A stretch of DNA of 64,000 bases from Bettongia penicillata ogilbyi (taxonomy: Eukaryota > Chordata > Mammalia > Diprotodontia > Potoroidae). The position numbers and the translations under genes were made by a program. The stretch is from assembly GCA_023548195.1 (NCBI GenBank), contig JAJHZJ010000419.1:1169773-1233772 (forward strand), written 5' to 3'. Each line of letters starts with the position of its first letter. Position 1 is the first letter of the stretch. Below the pieces are notes generated by a model. The model was given only the letters and a program-made list of their open reading frames with translations. It had not been told where the DNA came from and made no database searches. Below are positions 9,983 to 21,090 of the stretch, one piece after another.

Positions 9983-10574
9983 CAGTTATTCCAGGGGGAG
10001 GGCAGGAGTTTCCTGGAAAACCCTCTGCTTCATGGATGCCCACCAAGGTACCAATCATATTGCTCCATCTTGCTGCTCTTCATATTCCACCTCCCTAGTT
10101 TATATAATCACAGAATCCGAATCAAAATATGACCATCCTTCCATAACCTGGGTCACACTCTCCCACAAATACACAGTGTCTGTGGTACATATTCAAACTA
10201 GAACCCTAGTAAGGAGGCACAAGAATGAGCAACTCATGACCCCAGAATGCATGCTTAGGTCTTTTTAGAGAAGAGTCTACACCATGCATCTCCAGCTGGA
10301 CCAAGATGTTTGTTTTGTTTTGGTTTGGTTTTTTGCTACGAAGTCCCCTTCTGGTCCTCATAGCTCTGTTGGGAAAAGCCTTTTCTCTGCTATTCCTAGA
10401 CAGTCAAAGTACTGACAAACTTTTATAACATGCAGCCTTTGGCAGGATTCTTACAGTAAAATGCATTCTCTTCTGAGGGAACTTCTCAGATAAGGACTGA
10501 GGCTCAAAGAAATTATTCCCTCTCAAGCTAGAGATAATAATCGGACTATGCAGTATTTCCCTAATCAGAAGAAG
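9983..10574. other. Unassigned stretch
   Basis: Unrecognised; contains a short (GTTTT)n at 10309-10334. Confidence 0.5.
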
Positions 10575-10705
10575 AAGAAAAAAATCAGAAATAGAGATGA
10601 GAAAACTAAACTAAACTAAACTAAAACTAAACCTAAACAATTTATTTGCCTAAGATTGTACAGATTAAAACCAGATCCCCTTGTTTCAAATAAAGTCTCT
10701 TTTTG
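10575..10705 (-). mobile_element. MIR-like SINE containing an (ACTAA)n expansion
   Basis: GATGAGAAAACTAAA runs into ACTAAACTAAACTAAACT at 10604-10637. SINE sequence then resumes (TTTGCCTAAGATTGTACAGA). The microsatellite sits at the GAAACTGAGGC position of the element. Confidence 0.55.
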
Positions 10706-11287
10706 TAGCATCACACAGCTTAAAAAAAGACAAACACCTTGTCATGTAGTATAACCATACGGTAAATTTACTACGTTCCATGTTATTCAAAACTTTTAGA
10801 TGTGAATATGAGTGAGTTACATGTGTACCAAAAGTGTCTCTTCTGTCATTTCCCTAACCAATTTTCAATAACCACAGTTGCACAAACTAAGTAAATTTGT
10901 GAAGAATTAAAAGTAAAAATAATATAGGGACAGAAAAGGTAAGGACTAGGTGATGCCATTTCATTGCTAAAAGGAGATCTGCTGATGGAACAAATGTCTC
11001 CCTAATGCATAGAATAGGAACTCGTCTGTTACTTATACTCTTAAAGAGTAACCAAAACTTAAATGTCATCAATCCCAATAAGCAACTCACATATATGCCA
11101 CAATTTGCAAAAGATTATAAACTTTTAAAACAATTGTGAAAACATACCAAAAATTCCATAGATCAGTTAATCAGATAAATTGCTGAAAACCTGCTTTCTT
11201 TCCTTATGGAATCTAAATATACATTCTCCATCAAAACACTGGGCAAAAACAAATAAGCCTCCCAATTTTTTTTTCTACTTGTGAAGT

Positions 11288-11288
<1 letters not shown>
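10706..11288. other. Unassigned stretch
   Basis: Nothing recognised. Confidence 0.5.
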
Positions 11289-11372
<84 letters not shown>

Positions 11373-11385
11373 GTCTGTCTGCATG
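11289..11385 (+). repeat. (TC)n microsatellite with CTGT end
   Basis: About 75 bp of uninterrupted TC, then CTTTCTTTG and CTGTCTGTCTG units. Confidence 0.95.
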
Positions 11386-12623
11386 TCCGCCTCTCTCTTC
11401 CAGTTAATAAGCAGGGCAGAAATGAAAATGGCTAGCTTCCAAGCAGGGTGTTTTGATGACAATGAGGTGCATTGGGAACAATGAATGGCTAATAACCCCT
11501 ATTGTCATTATCTATTTATCAACAAAATAGGACAGAAAAGCAAAATAGCAAAAGGGAATTGGATATGACATTACTAATAGTGAACACCCTTTGGGCAATA
11601 GAGCCCCAGAAGGGTACTTTAGTAAAAAAGACCATTAGGCTGTAACTTTATTAACTTACAGCATAGAAATTGGCAATGAGTCCCTGGGTGGCTTCTTCCA
11701 AAGCATTTTTCTGGCCACAGAGCAACAAGAGTGCTTTCTCCAAGCAGAAGATAGGTGGTTCTTATCCATTACCCAACTGCTGTGCCCCCAAACAGATGAC
11801 TAACCTCTACAGTTTCCCAAGACATTATAATGAAATATTCTCTCGTGGATACATATGATACCTACCAAACCTTCCAATATTCCCCACCAAATGTCTTTAG
11901 TCTGATTGTAAAAACTAGAAAAACATAAATAAAATATTTTAATCATAAAATTCATTACATTTTAGTTTAGGTGATATAACTAATAATAACATTGTAGTTA
12001 ATAGGATAAATTGTATTGTCAGTCTGCTGAAGTGGAGTTAAGAGAATTTGTAAGTATAAGATGCTTCCTATTAATTTTAAAAATAGTGAAAATATAATTG
12101 AGATATCACCATCTATCTTACCATCTCCCCTTCTACAGAATACATCCTGCCTCCTTCTTTTTAGTAAATTATAGCATACACTAACACTCAGAAAGTAGAG
12201 TGAAACCATATTGCTTAGAGTTACATATAAATTAAAGACTGTATTTATATGGTAGGCAATGAGAAGACATTAAGAGCAAAGGAGTAAGATGAATTAGGGA
12301 AAGTTGCTCTGGCAGTGGCATGAAGAATAAACTGGAGAGAGAAAAGCCCAGAGGAAAGAACAGTCTGGAAGCTTTCACGATAGTTCAAGTGATGCACAGC
12401 TATTGCAGTAGAATCTTCCTGTATCAATACACCCCAACCAGCAAGGGAAGAGTGTCCTTGGACCATATATTGGGAATTTCAATTTCAATATGGCATCAGC
12501 CAAATTGGGGAAATCACTGAATACTGTGTGTAGCACTACCTTAGAAAACATCCATCGCTTTATAGATCAGCGAGGAAAGGCCAGGACCAGCCTCAATCCA
12601 CTGCTGCTCAGGAGTCAAAGTTA
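11386..12623. other. Unassigned repeat-poor stretch
   Basis: No gene or clear repeat. 12140-12280 and 12380-12480 may be very old transposon remains, which I could not name. Confidence 0.45.
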
Positions 12624-12862
12624 ATACTAGAAATGATAATGACACTATTGTTATGCAGAATTTAAGGTTTAGAAAGCACTTACATATATTATCACGTTTA
12701 ATGCTCATCATCTTCCCATAAGGTAGGTATTATCTCCATTTTACAGATGAGGAAATCAATATCCAAAGAGATTAAATAACTTGTGTAGGGTGACACAGTT
12801 AATAAGAATCAGAGGAATGATTAAAACTCACACTTTCTTAGCTTCAAGTCCAAGGATCTAAC
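12624..12862 (-). mobile_element. T3 (MIR-like) SINE, near full length
   Basis: Tail TAAGGTTTAGAAAGCACTTA, middle CCATTTTACAGATGAGGAAA, head CTTCAAGTCCAAGGATCTAA. Confidence 0.8.
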
Positions 12863-13440
12863 TAAGAAACTGGAAAACTGAAATGTTAATTAGAGTTAAA
12901 GGTCTTCCCTGCCCACTTAATGGTCTCAGGTGGAGCCCATTAAGAAAAGTTTGATTAGGGGAGGCCTGTAGTGTGGGAAGACCTATACCTTTTGTTAATG
13001 AGGATAGTGATGTCCTCAGGCTCTGAAAAATGTATATATACACTGAGGTAAGGTTTTACTTGGGGGGTTGCTTTTTGGAAGAAGATTCGCATACCAGATC
13101 AGACTCTGGGTAGCTATAAAGGAACCCCCACTTCTCCCCACCCACCACCCCACTTTGAAAACCCAGAAGTTGGTGTTTTTCTCTCTCTGGTAACTATGTA
13201 TGTATATAATGAATCTGTCTGTTGATCTGTGATGTATATATTGTTTATTGTCAGACAGTTAGAAACTATGTCTGTTGGTCTTCATTTCCTTGCTTGTATT
13301 TTCCCTGTTAATATATGTGATTAAAGAAGATTGTTAACCCCTCAAAAGTTGCTTTCCTTTTAGAAAAGCAGATCTAGGAACATCTGCTCACAGGCCAGCC
13401 TGGATATGTCAGGGTGCTTGCTGCTATAAAAGTTAGAGAA
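12863..13440. other. Unassigned stretch, faintly LTR-like
   Basis: Contains a TATA-like GTATATATAC near 13031 and GT/T-rich sequence after it, but no clear poly(A) signal or termini. I do not call it an LTR. Confidence 0.3.
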
Positions 13441-13444
13441 GTTT

Positions 13445-14295
13445 GTAAGAGTTATGGCTTTAGGACAGTGAGGAGAAAATCATCAGTTCTATTTTGAGTT
13501 GATTTTGAGTTGCCTACATGATATCCAAGAGGAAGTGTCAGTAGATGGTTGATAATGTGAGCCTGAATTTCAAGAGAAAAACTGGAGCTGGATATCTATG
13601 TTTTAGATTCATCAGCATATATGCATATATGCGTAGAAATGATATTTGAAACAATGACCACAAATAAGGTCTTTGAGGAAAAGAAAATGGAGAAAGAAGA
13701 GGTCACTAACCACTCTGCTTATGGGGTCAGAGAAGGATAGAGAAATATCACAAAAAAAAAAAACCATAATGGTGATCCAGCAAAGACTAGAAGAAAAAGA
13801 AATGAGCAATGTTGCGGAAGAAACATGAGAAGAGAATATCATTATGACAAAGTGGTCAACAGTGTTAAAAATTTCATAGAGGTCAAGGAGATAATGATCA
13901 AGAAAAAGAAATCTGATTTAGCAGTCAAGACATTGTTGGTCATTTTGGAGAGAGTATTTTTACTAGGGACAAGTCATGTTGTAAGGAGTTTAGAAGTCAG
14001 AGATGATGAAGTAGAGGCTTTTAATGCAGACAATTCATTCTAGGAGTTTGGCAGTGAAGAGAAAGAAGGATATAGGAGAGTGGTTTGAGAGAATGGCCAG
14101 GTCAAGTGATGGTGTTCTCATGATGAGGTAGTTTTAAACATGTGTATAAGCACTGTGTAAAGATCATTTAGTCAATGAGATTTAAAATGGTAGAGGAACT
14201 ATGGGTTGGTCAGTTACTAGAGGATATAAGAGTGCATGCAATGGAGAGCAAGAATACAACAGTTGATGTTGGCAATAAGGACCAATGTAATGGTA
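13445..14295 (-). mobile_element. L2 LINE relic, ORF2 reverse-transcriptase region
   Basis: The complement of L2 ORF2. The plus-strand text GTGGTCAACAGTGTTAAAAA at about 13851 is the complement of the AFDTVDH block, and GGCAGTGAAGAGAAAGAAGG near 14050 fits upstream ORF2. Order and spacing follow the family. Several gaps. Confidence 0.65.
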
Positions 14296-14299
14296 AGGG

Positions 14300-14770
14300 A
14301 ATTTGAAGATCTTCCCTTCCCCTTCATAGACCCATGTAACCTGCTTAGAGCTTTGTCCCAATCACAGCCTGAGTCACATGGAGCAGATGATGGGAGGAGC
14401 TTGCAGAATGGGTGAGGCAGAAAGGGCAAAACTGAGAGAGGGAGGCAGAGTTGAGAAAGAGCAAGGCAGAGCTGAGGCAGAGCAGCTAGGGTAAGAGAGG
14501 GTGGAATTTTGCCTAGGGGACCTTGTTTGTAGGGAGGTATAAAAGGGAAGGCTTAGAGATGGTAGTGCCTCCTTCATTGATAATGTGTATAGATTTCTTT
14601 GTTACCATGATGAATTTGGCTTTCTGGTGCTTGAATAAATGTCTTGGTTTTGTCTTTGAGGAAGAAATTTTATATTTTGTGAATTTACCCTGGAAATACA
14701 TGTGCATATCCATAGCAGTTGCTATGGGCATCACATTGGCATTGCAACTGCCTAAAAGAGTAACAATATA
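14300..14770 (+). mobile_element. Possible solo LTR of an endogenous retrovirus
   Basis: LTR-like promoter layout inside an L2 relic: CCAAT at about 14358, TATAAAA at 14538-14544, AATAAA at 14634-14639 (96 bp after the TATA box), then GT-rich sequence (GTCTTGGTTTTGTCTTTG). L2-like sequence lies on both sides. Clear TG..CA ends and a short target duplication were not established. No viral gene is present. Confidence 0.4.
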
Positions 14771-14774
14771 AAGG

Positions 14775-15640
14775 GATATTGAAGTATGAGATGGTAAATA
14801 TGAGAGATATCACAGTAAATGATCCTGATTTATCCATCTGTAGATGATATGCTCTAATTGGGTAGGCCAAGATAGGAGAGAAATAGGGAGAGAACTGAGT
14901 GCTTCATAAGACAAGTAAAGGTTGGGGATAGCTTCCAAGAGGAATAGAATAAAGAATTAATCAAGGTGGGAAAACAGCAGTATTGACCTGAGTGAGATTA
15001 GATAACTTTTAATAGATCCAGTTCGATGTGGTTGCACGACTTCCTCTAGAGATATCCAACAGTACAGAAGGTATAGAGAAGCTGAGTGTGGAAATGATAT
15101 TTTGCTGAGGATTGTCAAGGAAAGAAGAGAAATGGGTAAAAGGGTAGGATGTGAAAATAGGATAGAGGGGACAATGGAGACTGGATTGATGGATTGACCA
15201 ACAAGGGTCAAGATCATTGAAGAGAGGAAAATGAGGGCAGAGAAGTGGTGGTGCACTAGAACAACAAGAAAAGATGGTGAGGTCATGATGATGAGAAATA
15301 AGGTAAAAGGAAAGACAGAAGGACGTAACAAGTCTAATCAGGTAAGGAAATTTCATAGTTCAAGATAATGGAAGTGTCACAATTACAAATGATAGTGAGA
15401 TCTAAATTGTGATCACCTCTGTTTTTGGCTGGTTTTACTTCATACGAAGATATGGGTCAAGAGAATTAAAGGGATTGATAAAAAGTAAAACCGAGTTGTT
15501 CAAAGGAATATCATTGTGTACATTGAGGGTCCAAGCATTGGGGTGAAGATATAAATTGAGAAGCTTTGTAAGGAGGTGAAAGTAGCTTGAAAATCTACAG
15601 AAAGTTTTGCACTAAGGATAGGGTGGATTCAATTTAGCCC
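14775..15640 (-). mobile_element. Probable further L2 (5' part) remains
   Basis: Purine-rich on the plus strand, like the complement of L2 ORF2/5' sequence. The minus-strand frames at 14957-15356 are serine/leucine-rich. The assignment is by continuity with 13445-14295, not by a clear motif. Confidence 0.3.
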
Positions 15641-17105
15641 AAAGGGGACAAATTTTTACAAATTCCAGGCTATATTAGTTTCTTATCAAAGTTGTCAAAT
15701 GTTTCCTTTAATAAAAGTAAAATCTGAGTAACAGATTAGCAAAAGTTTGTGAACTGAAGAGGGAAAAGTCCTCAAAGCCAAACCAAACAAAAACAAGCTA
15801 TTTCTAGCATAAATTCAATCTACACTAAAAAAGCAAAGTGTCTCAGTCAAAAAAAATTAGTGACTTAAATGACAAGTACTTTGCTAATAAAAGGTGGTAA
15901 TAGGGAATAGCTCTTTTTCATTTCATTAAACTCATTTAACATGAATCATAAAAAGCAGACTGGGACTCAAAGAGACTTGAATATCTTTGGTGTGTTTGAG
16001 TACTTATTGAGTGCTTCTGTAGGTATAAGAGTTGTACCCCAAACCCTTCAATCGCAGTGAATGAAATTGACAATATATCTACGTCCTGATACCTTTTTTA
16101 TGTAAAAACACATCTTTGAATTATGGAAACAATCAATTAAATGTATAAACTAGGTAGAAATTAAATGAGTGAAAGTGCCTTTTTGATGGTTAAAAGAATC
16201 AGTTATGCCCTTTAAAGGCATAACTTTATTTGGGGAGACTGAGCAAAGAGTCTCTATTTCCTCTCCCTACCTCCATCCATTCTCCTTAACCAGGGAATTG
16301 TTTTGAGAATGTCAAGAGATAAGAAGATTTTAATTTCCCATCAGTATGGATATTGATGTCTTTGGAACAGAAATGACTAATGGCATTATCTCAGGAAGAA
16401 TCAAAGGTAAAACAGACACACAAAATAACTTCAGTATTCTACAGTCACTGACCCTCAGATCCCAGCAGAGAACTATACACACCAGAGAGAAACTTCTTGA
16501 GAATTCCACAAAAGGAAAAAAAGATCATTTCCAGAAACCAGGAGCTGTGAATTACTCTTTGACCACATGGGATCCCTAACTTTAAACCCACTGTCTTCAA
16601 GAATTATGAGTTTGCAAGAAGAGAATATGTCACAGACTTTTGTTTGAGGGATTTGAGGGGTGTCTATGTACCAATTCTTTTTGCTATACTTTCTCAAAAA
16701 ATAACCTCTTTCTTATCAGATTCTTAGGTCTGCCTGGCTGGTAATCAATGGGAAATAGATAAGTCAAGGGCTCATGAACACCTGTACCAGAAATCAATCC
16801 CAGCTCTTCAAGGTTACCCTTAGAACCCTAAGGAAAGAAGTTGTCATTTGGAGACTAGCCTTAGAAGGGTGCTACACAGGCACTGAGGGAGAATCAAAGT
16901 TTAGATAAGACACTGCCTCTGTCATTACCGTGGGATAAGGCCAACAAAAGAGCTAAAATGTCTCATATTCCAAGATAAGTTTACTGGAGAGTTATAAAAC
17001 AAAAATGCTATACGAGCTCTCGGAGTAAAAGGTCTTACTGACTGAGAACATCAGGAATCCTGTGGAAGATTTGGCATTAGAATCAAGGTTTAAAAGATGT
17101 ATCTT
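15641..17105. other. Unassigned repeat-poor stretch
   Basis: No gene recognised. A short hairpin (GTTATGCC..GGCATAAC, 16202-16224) lies in it. Confidence 0.5.
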
Positions 17106-17109
17106 ACAT

Positions 17110-17580
17110 ATACCTCCTTCTCTCCTCTGACATTGCACCTCTCTGGTTCAGCTGTTTTTACCTCATTACTGAATTACTAAATGTCATTCTGGTTTGTCTT
17201 CCTGAAGTCTCTGCCTAGTTCAATCCATCCTCCACTCAGCTGTCAAATTTATCTTCCTAAAACCCAGGAATGACCACATGACCCTTCTCAGTAAATTTCT
17301 ATGTTTCCCCTGACCTCCTACAAGTCCCAGATAAAATCTCACCTTCTACAGAAGCCTTCTTCAATCCCTCATATTTCTTGCTCTTTTCCTCTGTTGAGTA
17401 TTTCCAATTTATCCTACATGCGACTTGTTTTTGCATAGTAGTTTGCATATTGTCTACCACCTAGACTCTGAGTTCTTTGAGAGCAGGGACTGTCTTTTAC
17501 CTTTCTTTGTATCTCCAATACTCAACACAATGCCTATCTGATAGCAGGCACTTAAGAAATGTTTAATGACTAACTGACAT
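17110..17580 (+). mobile_element. L2 3' region with internal deletion
   Basis: TTCAATCCATCCTCCACTCA (17218) and AATGACCACATGACCCTTCT (17269) are late ORF2. CACCTTCTACAGAAGCCTTC (17341) and GAGAGCAGGGACTGTCTTTT (17479) are 3' UTR, ending AAGAAATGTTTAATGACTAA. The family sequence between the first two and last two blocks is missing. Confidence 0.8.
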
Positions 17581-17941
17581 CTTCTATAACATTTTCCTGC
17601 AAAATTCATTCTCTGTAATATGCAGCATTCCCTCACATCCACCATGTGCCACCCCATTGCCATCTGGACAGACCCTCAACTTTATCTCTTTAGTGTTCCA
17701 TGACTTCAAAGCCAGACAATAGCACTGGGGGAAAAAATGTTGATTTTCAAAAAATGGGTCTTTGCTTCAGGGAGAAGTTCAGAGTCATTAAAAGAACTTT
17801 TGAGTTTACCAGAGATAGCCTAATCCACTTTCCTCCTCCTGTTCAATTTTGTGTCCAGCTCATTATCCATTTTCAATGTCTGTCCAAGATAGATATACCA
17901 ATAGTTGAGCTCTGTAGGTTGTCTTTTTAACTGCTAGTTGT
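17581..17941. other. Unassigned stretch
   Basis: Nothing recognised. Confidence 0.5.
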
Positions 17942-18055
17942 ATATTCAGCATAATAGGCAACATAAATACAGCTGTTCTGTAGGGGGTGAGTGAAATGTA
18001 TTGACATTTTAAAAGGAGTCACACATACAAAACTTTGGGAACCACCGATCTAGCC
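17942..18055 (-). mobile_element. hAT-like DNA transposon end
   Basis: On the minus strand it starts GATCGGTGGTTCCCAAAGTT, the style of hAT (MER5/Charlie-type) termini. Only one end is visible. Confidence 0.35.
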
Positions 18056-18398
18056 TGGTGAGATGGATTCTAGAACTGTCTGAAGGAGAAAAGAAGAAAC
18101 ATTTAAAGAGTGAAGAGAACTAGTGTCCCTGGAAGTAAGGGGTATAAAGATTATTTCATAGAGGGTGGTCAGCAACAGCAAAAGCTTAAGAGAAGTCATG
18201 GGGAATGAGGCCTGGATTGGGGGATTGGGAGGTAATTAGTGACAGAGTAGTTTAAGTACTGACTTTGGAAGCTCGTTTGCAAGGGGCTAAGGACAGAGTG
18301 AATGTTGAAAAAGCAGAATTACTAAGTCTAAGCAATTTTCTGAAGTTTCACAAAGAGGAAGAGGTGAAAGGCAGGATAGTAGTTACCTACTAGATTTG
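18056..18398 (-). mobile_element. L2 LINE relic, ORF2 part
   Basis: GGGTGGTCAGCAACAGCAAA (18164) is the complement of the ORF2 AFDTVDH block. CTCGTTTGCAAGGGGCTAAG (18271) fits the sequence just upstream in ORF2. Confidence 0.55.
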
Positions 18399-18402
18399 GG
18401 GA

Positions 18403-18565
18403 GACATGAATGAATGAACAAATGAATGCAAAAAGCACTCACTTCGCACCAAATCTAAAAATCTAAATCCAAAAATCTAATCTAAAATCTAAACCTAAAA
18501 AGAGACGCAGTCCTTGTAAGCTCAGGAAACTTATAGTCTAATAAGTCCATTAATAAATATAAAGG
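18403..18565 (-). mobile_element. L2 3' end with an (AAATCT)n-like expansion
   Basis: ATGAATGAACAAATGAATGC then AAAAAGCACTCAC; an irregular AATCTAAA run at 18454-18500; then GCAGTCCTTGTAAGCTCAGG and TTATAGTCTAATAA. Confidence 0.5.
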
Positions 18566-19845
18566 ACTGAATGAGCTAGTTGGCACTCCGTTACCACTGA
18601 ACTCCTAATATGATTGGATTAACTTCCCTCAGGACTAGTGGCATGAATTCTGGAGATTTAAGGGACAAAGGCTCAGGCCCAAAGTTCCTTGATCATATTT
18701 GCAAGCAGATGGAAAGAGGATAAAAGCAAGGAAAAGATTGAAAATGTATGAAAGAGAGGATAAAGCAAGGATCTGAAGGAGGAAAATAGGGATGGAATGA
18801 GCTCAAAGACATAGGTAGCAGGGTTAGTAATACTAATGAAGTATAAAAAGCTCTTCTCTAACTTGAAGGGAGGAGAAGAGAAAGGATGATAAGGTTGAGA
18901 GGATTTACTAAATGGAAGAAGGGAGCTATGGGAGTTCATTAGGCGGCATTTCTCCTAGCAAGATAGACAATTCATACCACTGCATGGATAAGAAACAGAA
19001 TGACATCTGAAACAAGTGTTACAGAGAATGAGCTAAGGAGTTAAAGAGGGGAGCTGGGGCAGATGAAATGAACTACTCTATAAATTTCATGACTGAGACC
19101 CTACAGCAGGCAGAGAAAAGAAATCAGCTGACCAAGATTACCTGGGCATGATAATTACAGCTCTGATGCAAAGTCAGGAAAGCAAGCACTTGTATACTAG
19201 TAGCTAGTGAAATATTAAAATGGAAGATAATAGGCTTATGGTTGGATATGCAGCAAAATGAAACCAGTTTGGGAGAATTCAAAAGAAAGTATAAAGGATC
19301 AAAGGGTAATAAGGGGGAAGAGAAGGTTTAGTGAGAAAAATGGAACATGTAGAGAGAATATTGAAGTCGATGAATGTAAATTCAAGGCTAAGGATTTTAA
19401 AAGTATCAACATCTTGAAAAATGTAGAAATGTAATATATGAGCATGATGGGCAGAGTGGGGGTTGAGAAGGGAGGTAGTAGACTTGAGGAATTAAAACTG
19501 AGGGGAATGAAATGAATATTTAGACATGTTTTCTCCAGACAGACAAATGGAAAATGCTATTTTTTAGAAATTCCACACTTGGAAATCTATCGCATCTAGA
19601 AAGCTTTCTTCCTCCCTGGACTTGTGAATATTCAGATTATTGGCATCTCCATAAGATGTAAATTTTATTCAGAATGGTTGGATGCAGTGCAGTTGGACTT
19701 TAATGCCATGTTTCCAAATTACATAAGGAGTAACATGAATATTAAAAGTCATTGGGCGTGAGGGTGATAGTTGGCAAAGCAGGAGAGAGCAGGAGACATT
19801 GAAATTATTGAAAAAAGGTGGAGGTTAGGAGATGAGAACCACAGA
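18566..19845. other. Unassigned purine-rich stretch, perhaps very old L2
   Basis: Plus strand is rich in GGAAGAG, GAGGAG and AAGGTTGAG. This is in the style of antisense L2 5' regions, but no diagnostic block was found. Confidence 0.3.
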
Positions 19846-19847
19846 TT

Positions 19848-20045
19848 TTTGTGTTTGTCCTTCATTCCCAAAGAGGACCAATGACCTCAGGAAGGTGATG
19901 TCTTGACTTTCAAGTGGATTGGATTTAAGTGAGGCAAGGCTGTGCAAAGTCACCAACCTCACTCTCTCTTCTGGAATCATCTGGGTCCAGTGGCACAATA
20001 TGGATGAGGAATGATTGGAGATGGCCCCAAGGGGATGCAAATAAC
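19848..20045 (-). mobile_element. R SINE
   Basis: TTTGTCCTTCATTCCCAAAG, then AGGACCAATGACCTCAGG, GTGCAAAGTCACCAACCTCA and ATCTGGGTCCAGTGGCACAA. The 203-codon minus-strand frame that crosses it (19825-20436) is antisense to SINEs and is not a gene. Confidence 0.75.
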
Positions 20046-20239
20046 AAATAGGGAGAGAAGATGGTAAAAATGGATCACATTGTCTTTGAAAGAGGAAATT
20101 TCTTTGAAGGATGCTGATTGAGAAAAGGTTTGAAAGCAGCAGTGGGAAAGAAAGAACAATTTCCACAAAGCTAGCTTTGTTCTGCCAGAGACATTTACCT
20201 TTAGAAGATAGTACAAAAGAGAGCAAAAGAAGGGCTGGA

Positions 20240-20365
20240 AGGTTTCTCTGTTCTGTGACTCTAGGTAAGTCATTTCTTTCTAGGGCTGAGTTTCTAACCT
20301 TGTAAAACAAGGATTTTGAGTTTACCTCTAATATCCTTGGTGCCTTCTCCTCTAAGGTTAGCATC
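20240..20365 (+). mobile_element. T1 SINE, 5'-truncated
   Basis: CTGTGACTCTAGGTAAGTCA, then TTGTAAAACAAGGATTTTGA and a tail AATATCCTTGGTGCCTTCTC. Confidence 0.6.
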
Positions 20366-20379
20366 CATCCACTCCACAT

Positions 20380-20480
20380 GTGTCTTGTAACATATTTGTT
20401 GTCTCTTTCATTAGAATGCAAGTTTGTTAAAGACAAGGGCTAGTTTTTACCTTTTTTTGTATTCTTTATCACCCATCCAC
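20380..20480 (+). mobile_element. L2 3' end
   Basis: TTAGAATGCAAGTTTGTTAA then AGACAAGGGCTAGTTTTTAC and TTTTTTTGTATTC. Confidence 0.65.
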
Positions 20481-20492
20481 TGACACCTTGGT

Positions 20493-20685
20493 ATTATGGT
20501 ATATTGCACAGAAAGCCCACCATGAAATCAAGAAGATATGGGTTCACTTCTGAAACGTGTCGATGTGACCTTGGAAAAGTAATTTAAACCACAGTGCCTT
20601 AGCAAGCTCTCTAAGATTATCAATAAGCTGCAGCAAAGATGTTAACTTGTATTAGCTGAGGGAGTTTCTTCATTCACTCGATTTC
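20493..20685 (+). mobile_element. T4 SINE
   Basis: Head TATGGTATATTGCACAGAAA, CORE CGATGTGACCTTGGAAAAGT, tail AAGCTCTCTAAGATTATCAA and GTATTAGCTGAGGGAGTTTC. Confidence 0.65.
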
Positions 20686-20714
20686 ACCCATGTTTCAACT
20701 GTCTCTTCATTTCA

Positions 20715-20985
20715 TTCCTGCAGCATCCTTATCCTATTGGTGAATTCTATCTGGAACTTCCATTTTGAGTCAAGTCCCAGACCATCCTCCCCTCTCCCTT
20801 GCCATGATTCTCCCCCCAACATCTTATTCCTTCCCCTACCCCGCTTAAGCACCCTTTTAATGGATTGTCTTTCCCCATTAAAATGTAAGCTCCATGCATG
20901 CAGGAACTGTTTCTTTTGTTTGGGTTTGTATTCCTAGCATGGTACCTGGGGTTTAGTTATTGCTCAATAATAAGTCTTGATTTGA
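20715..20985 (+). mobile_element. L2 3' UTR and end
   Basis: CCTACCCCGCTTAAGCACCC (20836), CCATTAAAATGTAAGCTCCA (20875), GCAGGAACTGTTTCTTTTGT (20900), GCTCAATAATAAGTCTTGAT. Confidence 0.7.
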
Positions 20986-21009
20986 ATTTTTCCTCTGAAA
21001 CTATAGCTC

Positions 21010-21090
21010 CAAATCTTATCTTATCCTTCATATACCCAGTACATAGCACAGTACCTGGAGCTTAATAAATGCTTATTCACTGATTAATCC
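21010..21090 (+). mobile_element. Second L2/MIR 3' end in tandem
   Basis: CAGTACATAGCACAGTACCT then GGAGCTTAATAAATGCTTAT. It follows another L2 end by 25 bp. Confidence 0.6.

Noticed and set aside
12863..13440. Possible second LTR (TATA-like word and T-rich 3' side)
   Set aside because: No convincing poly(A) signal, termini or target duplication; left as unassigned.
19825..20436. 203-codon minus-strand open frame, the longest in the window
   Set aside because: It runs antisense through an R SINE and a T1 SINE, has no domain, and overlaps another minus-strand frame. It is a chance opening.
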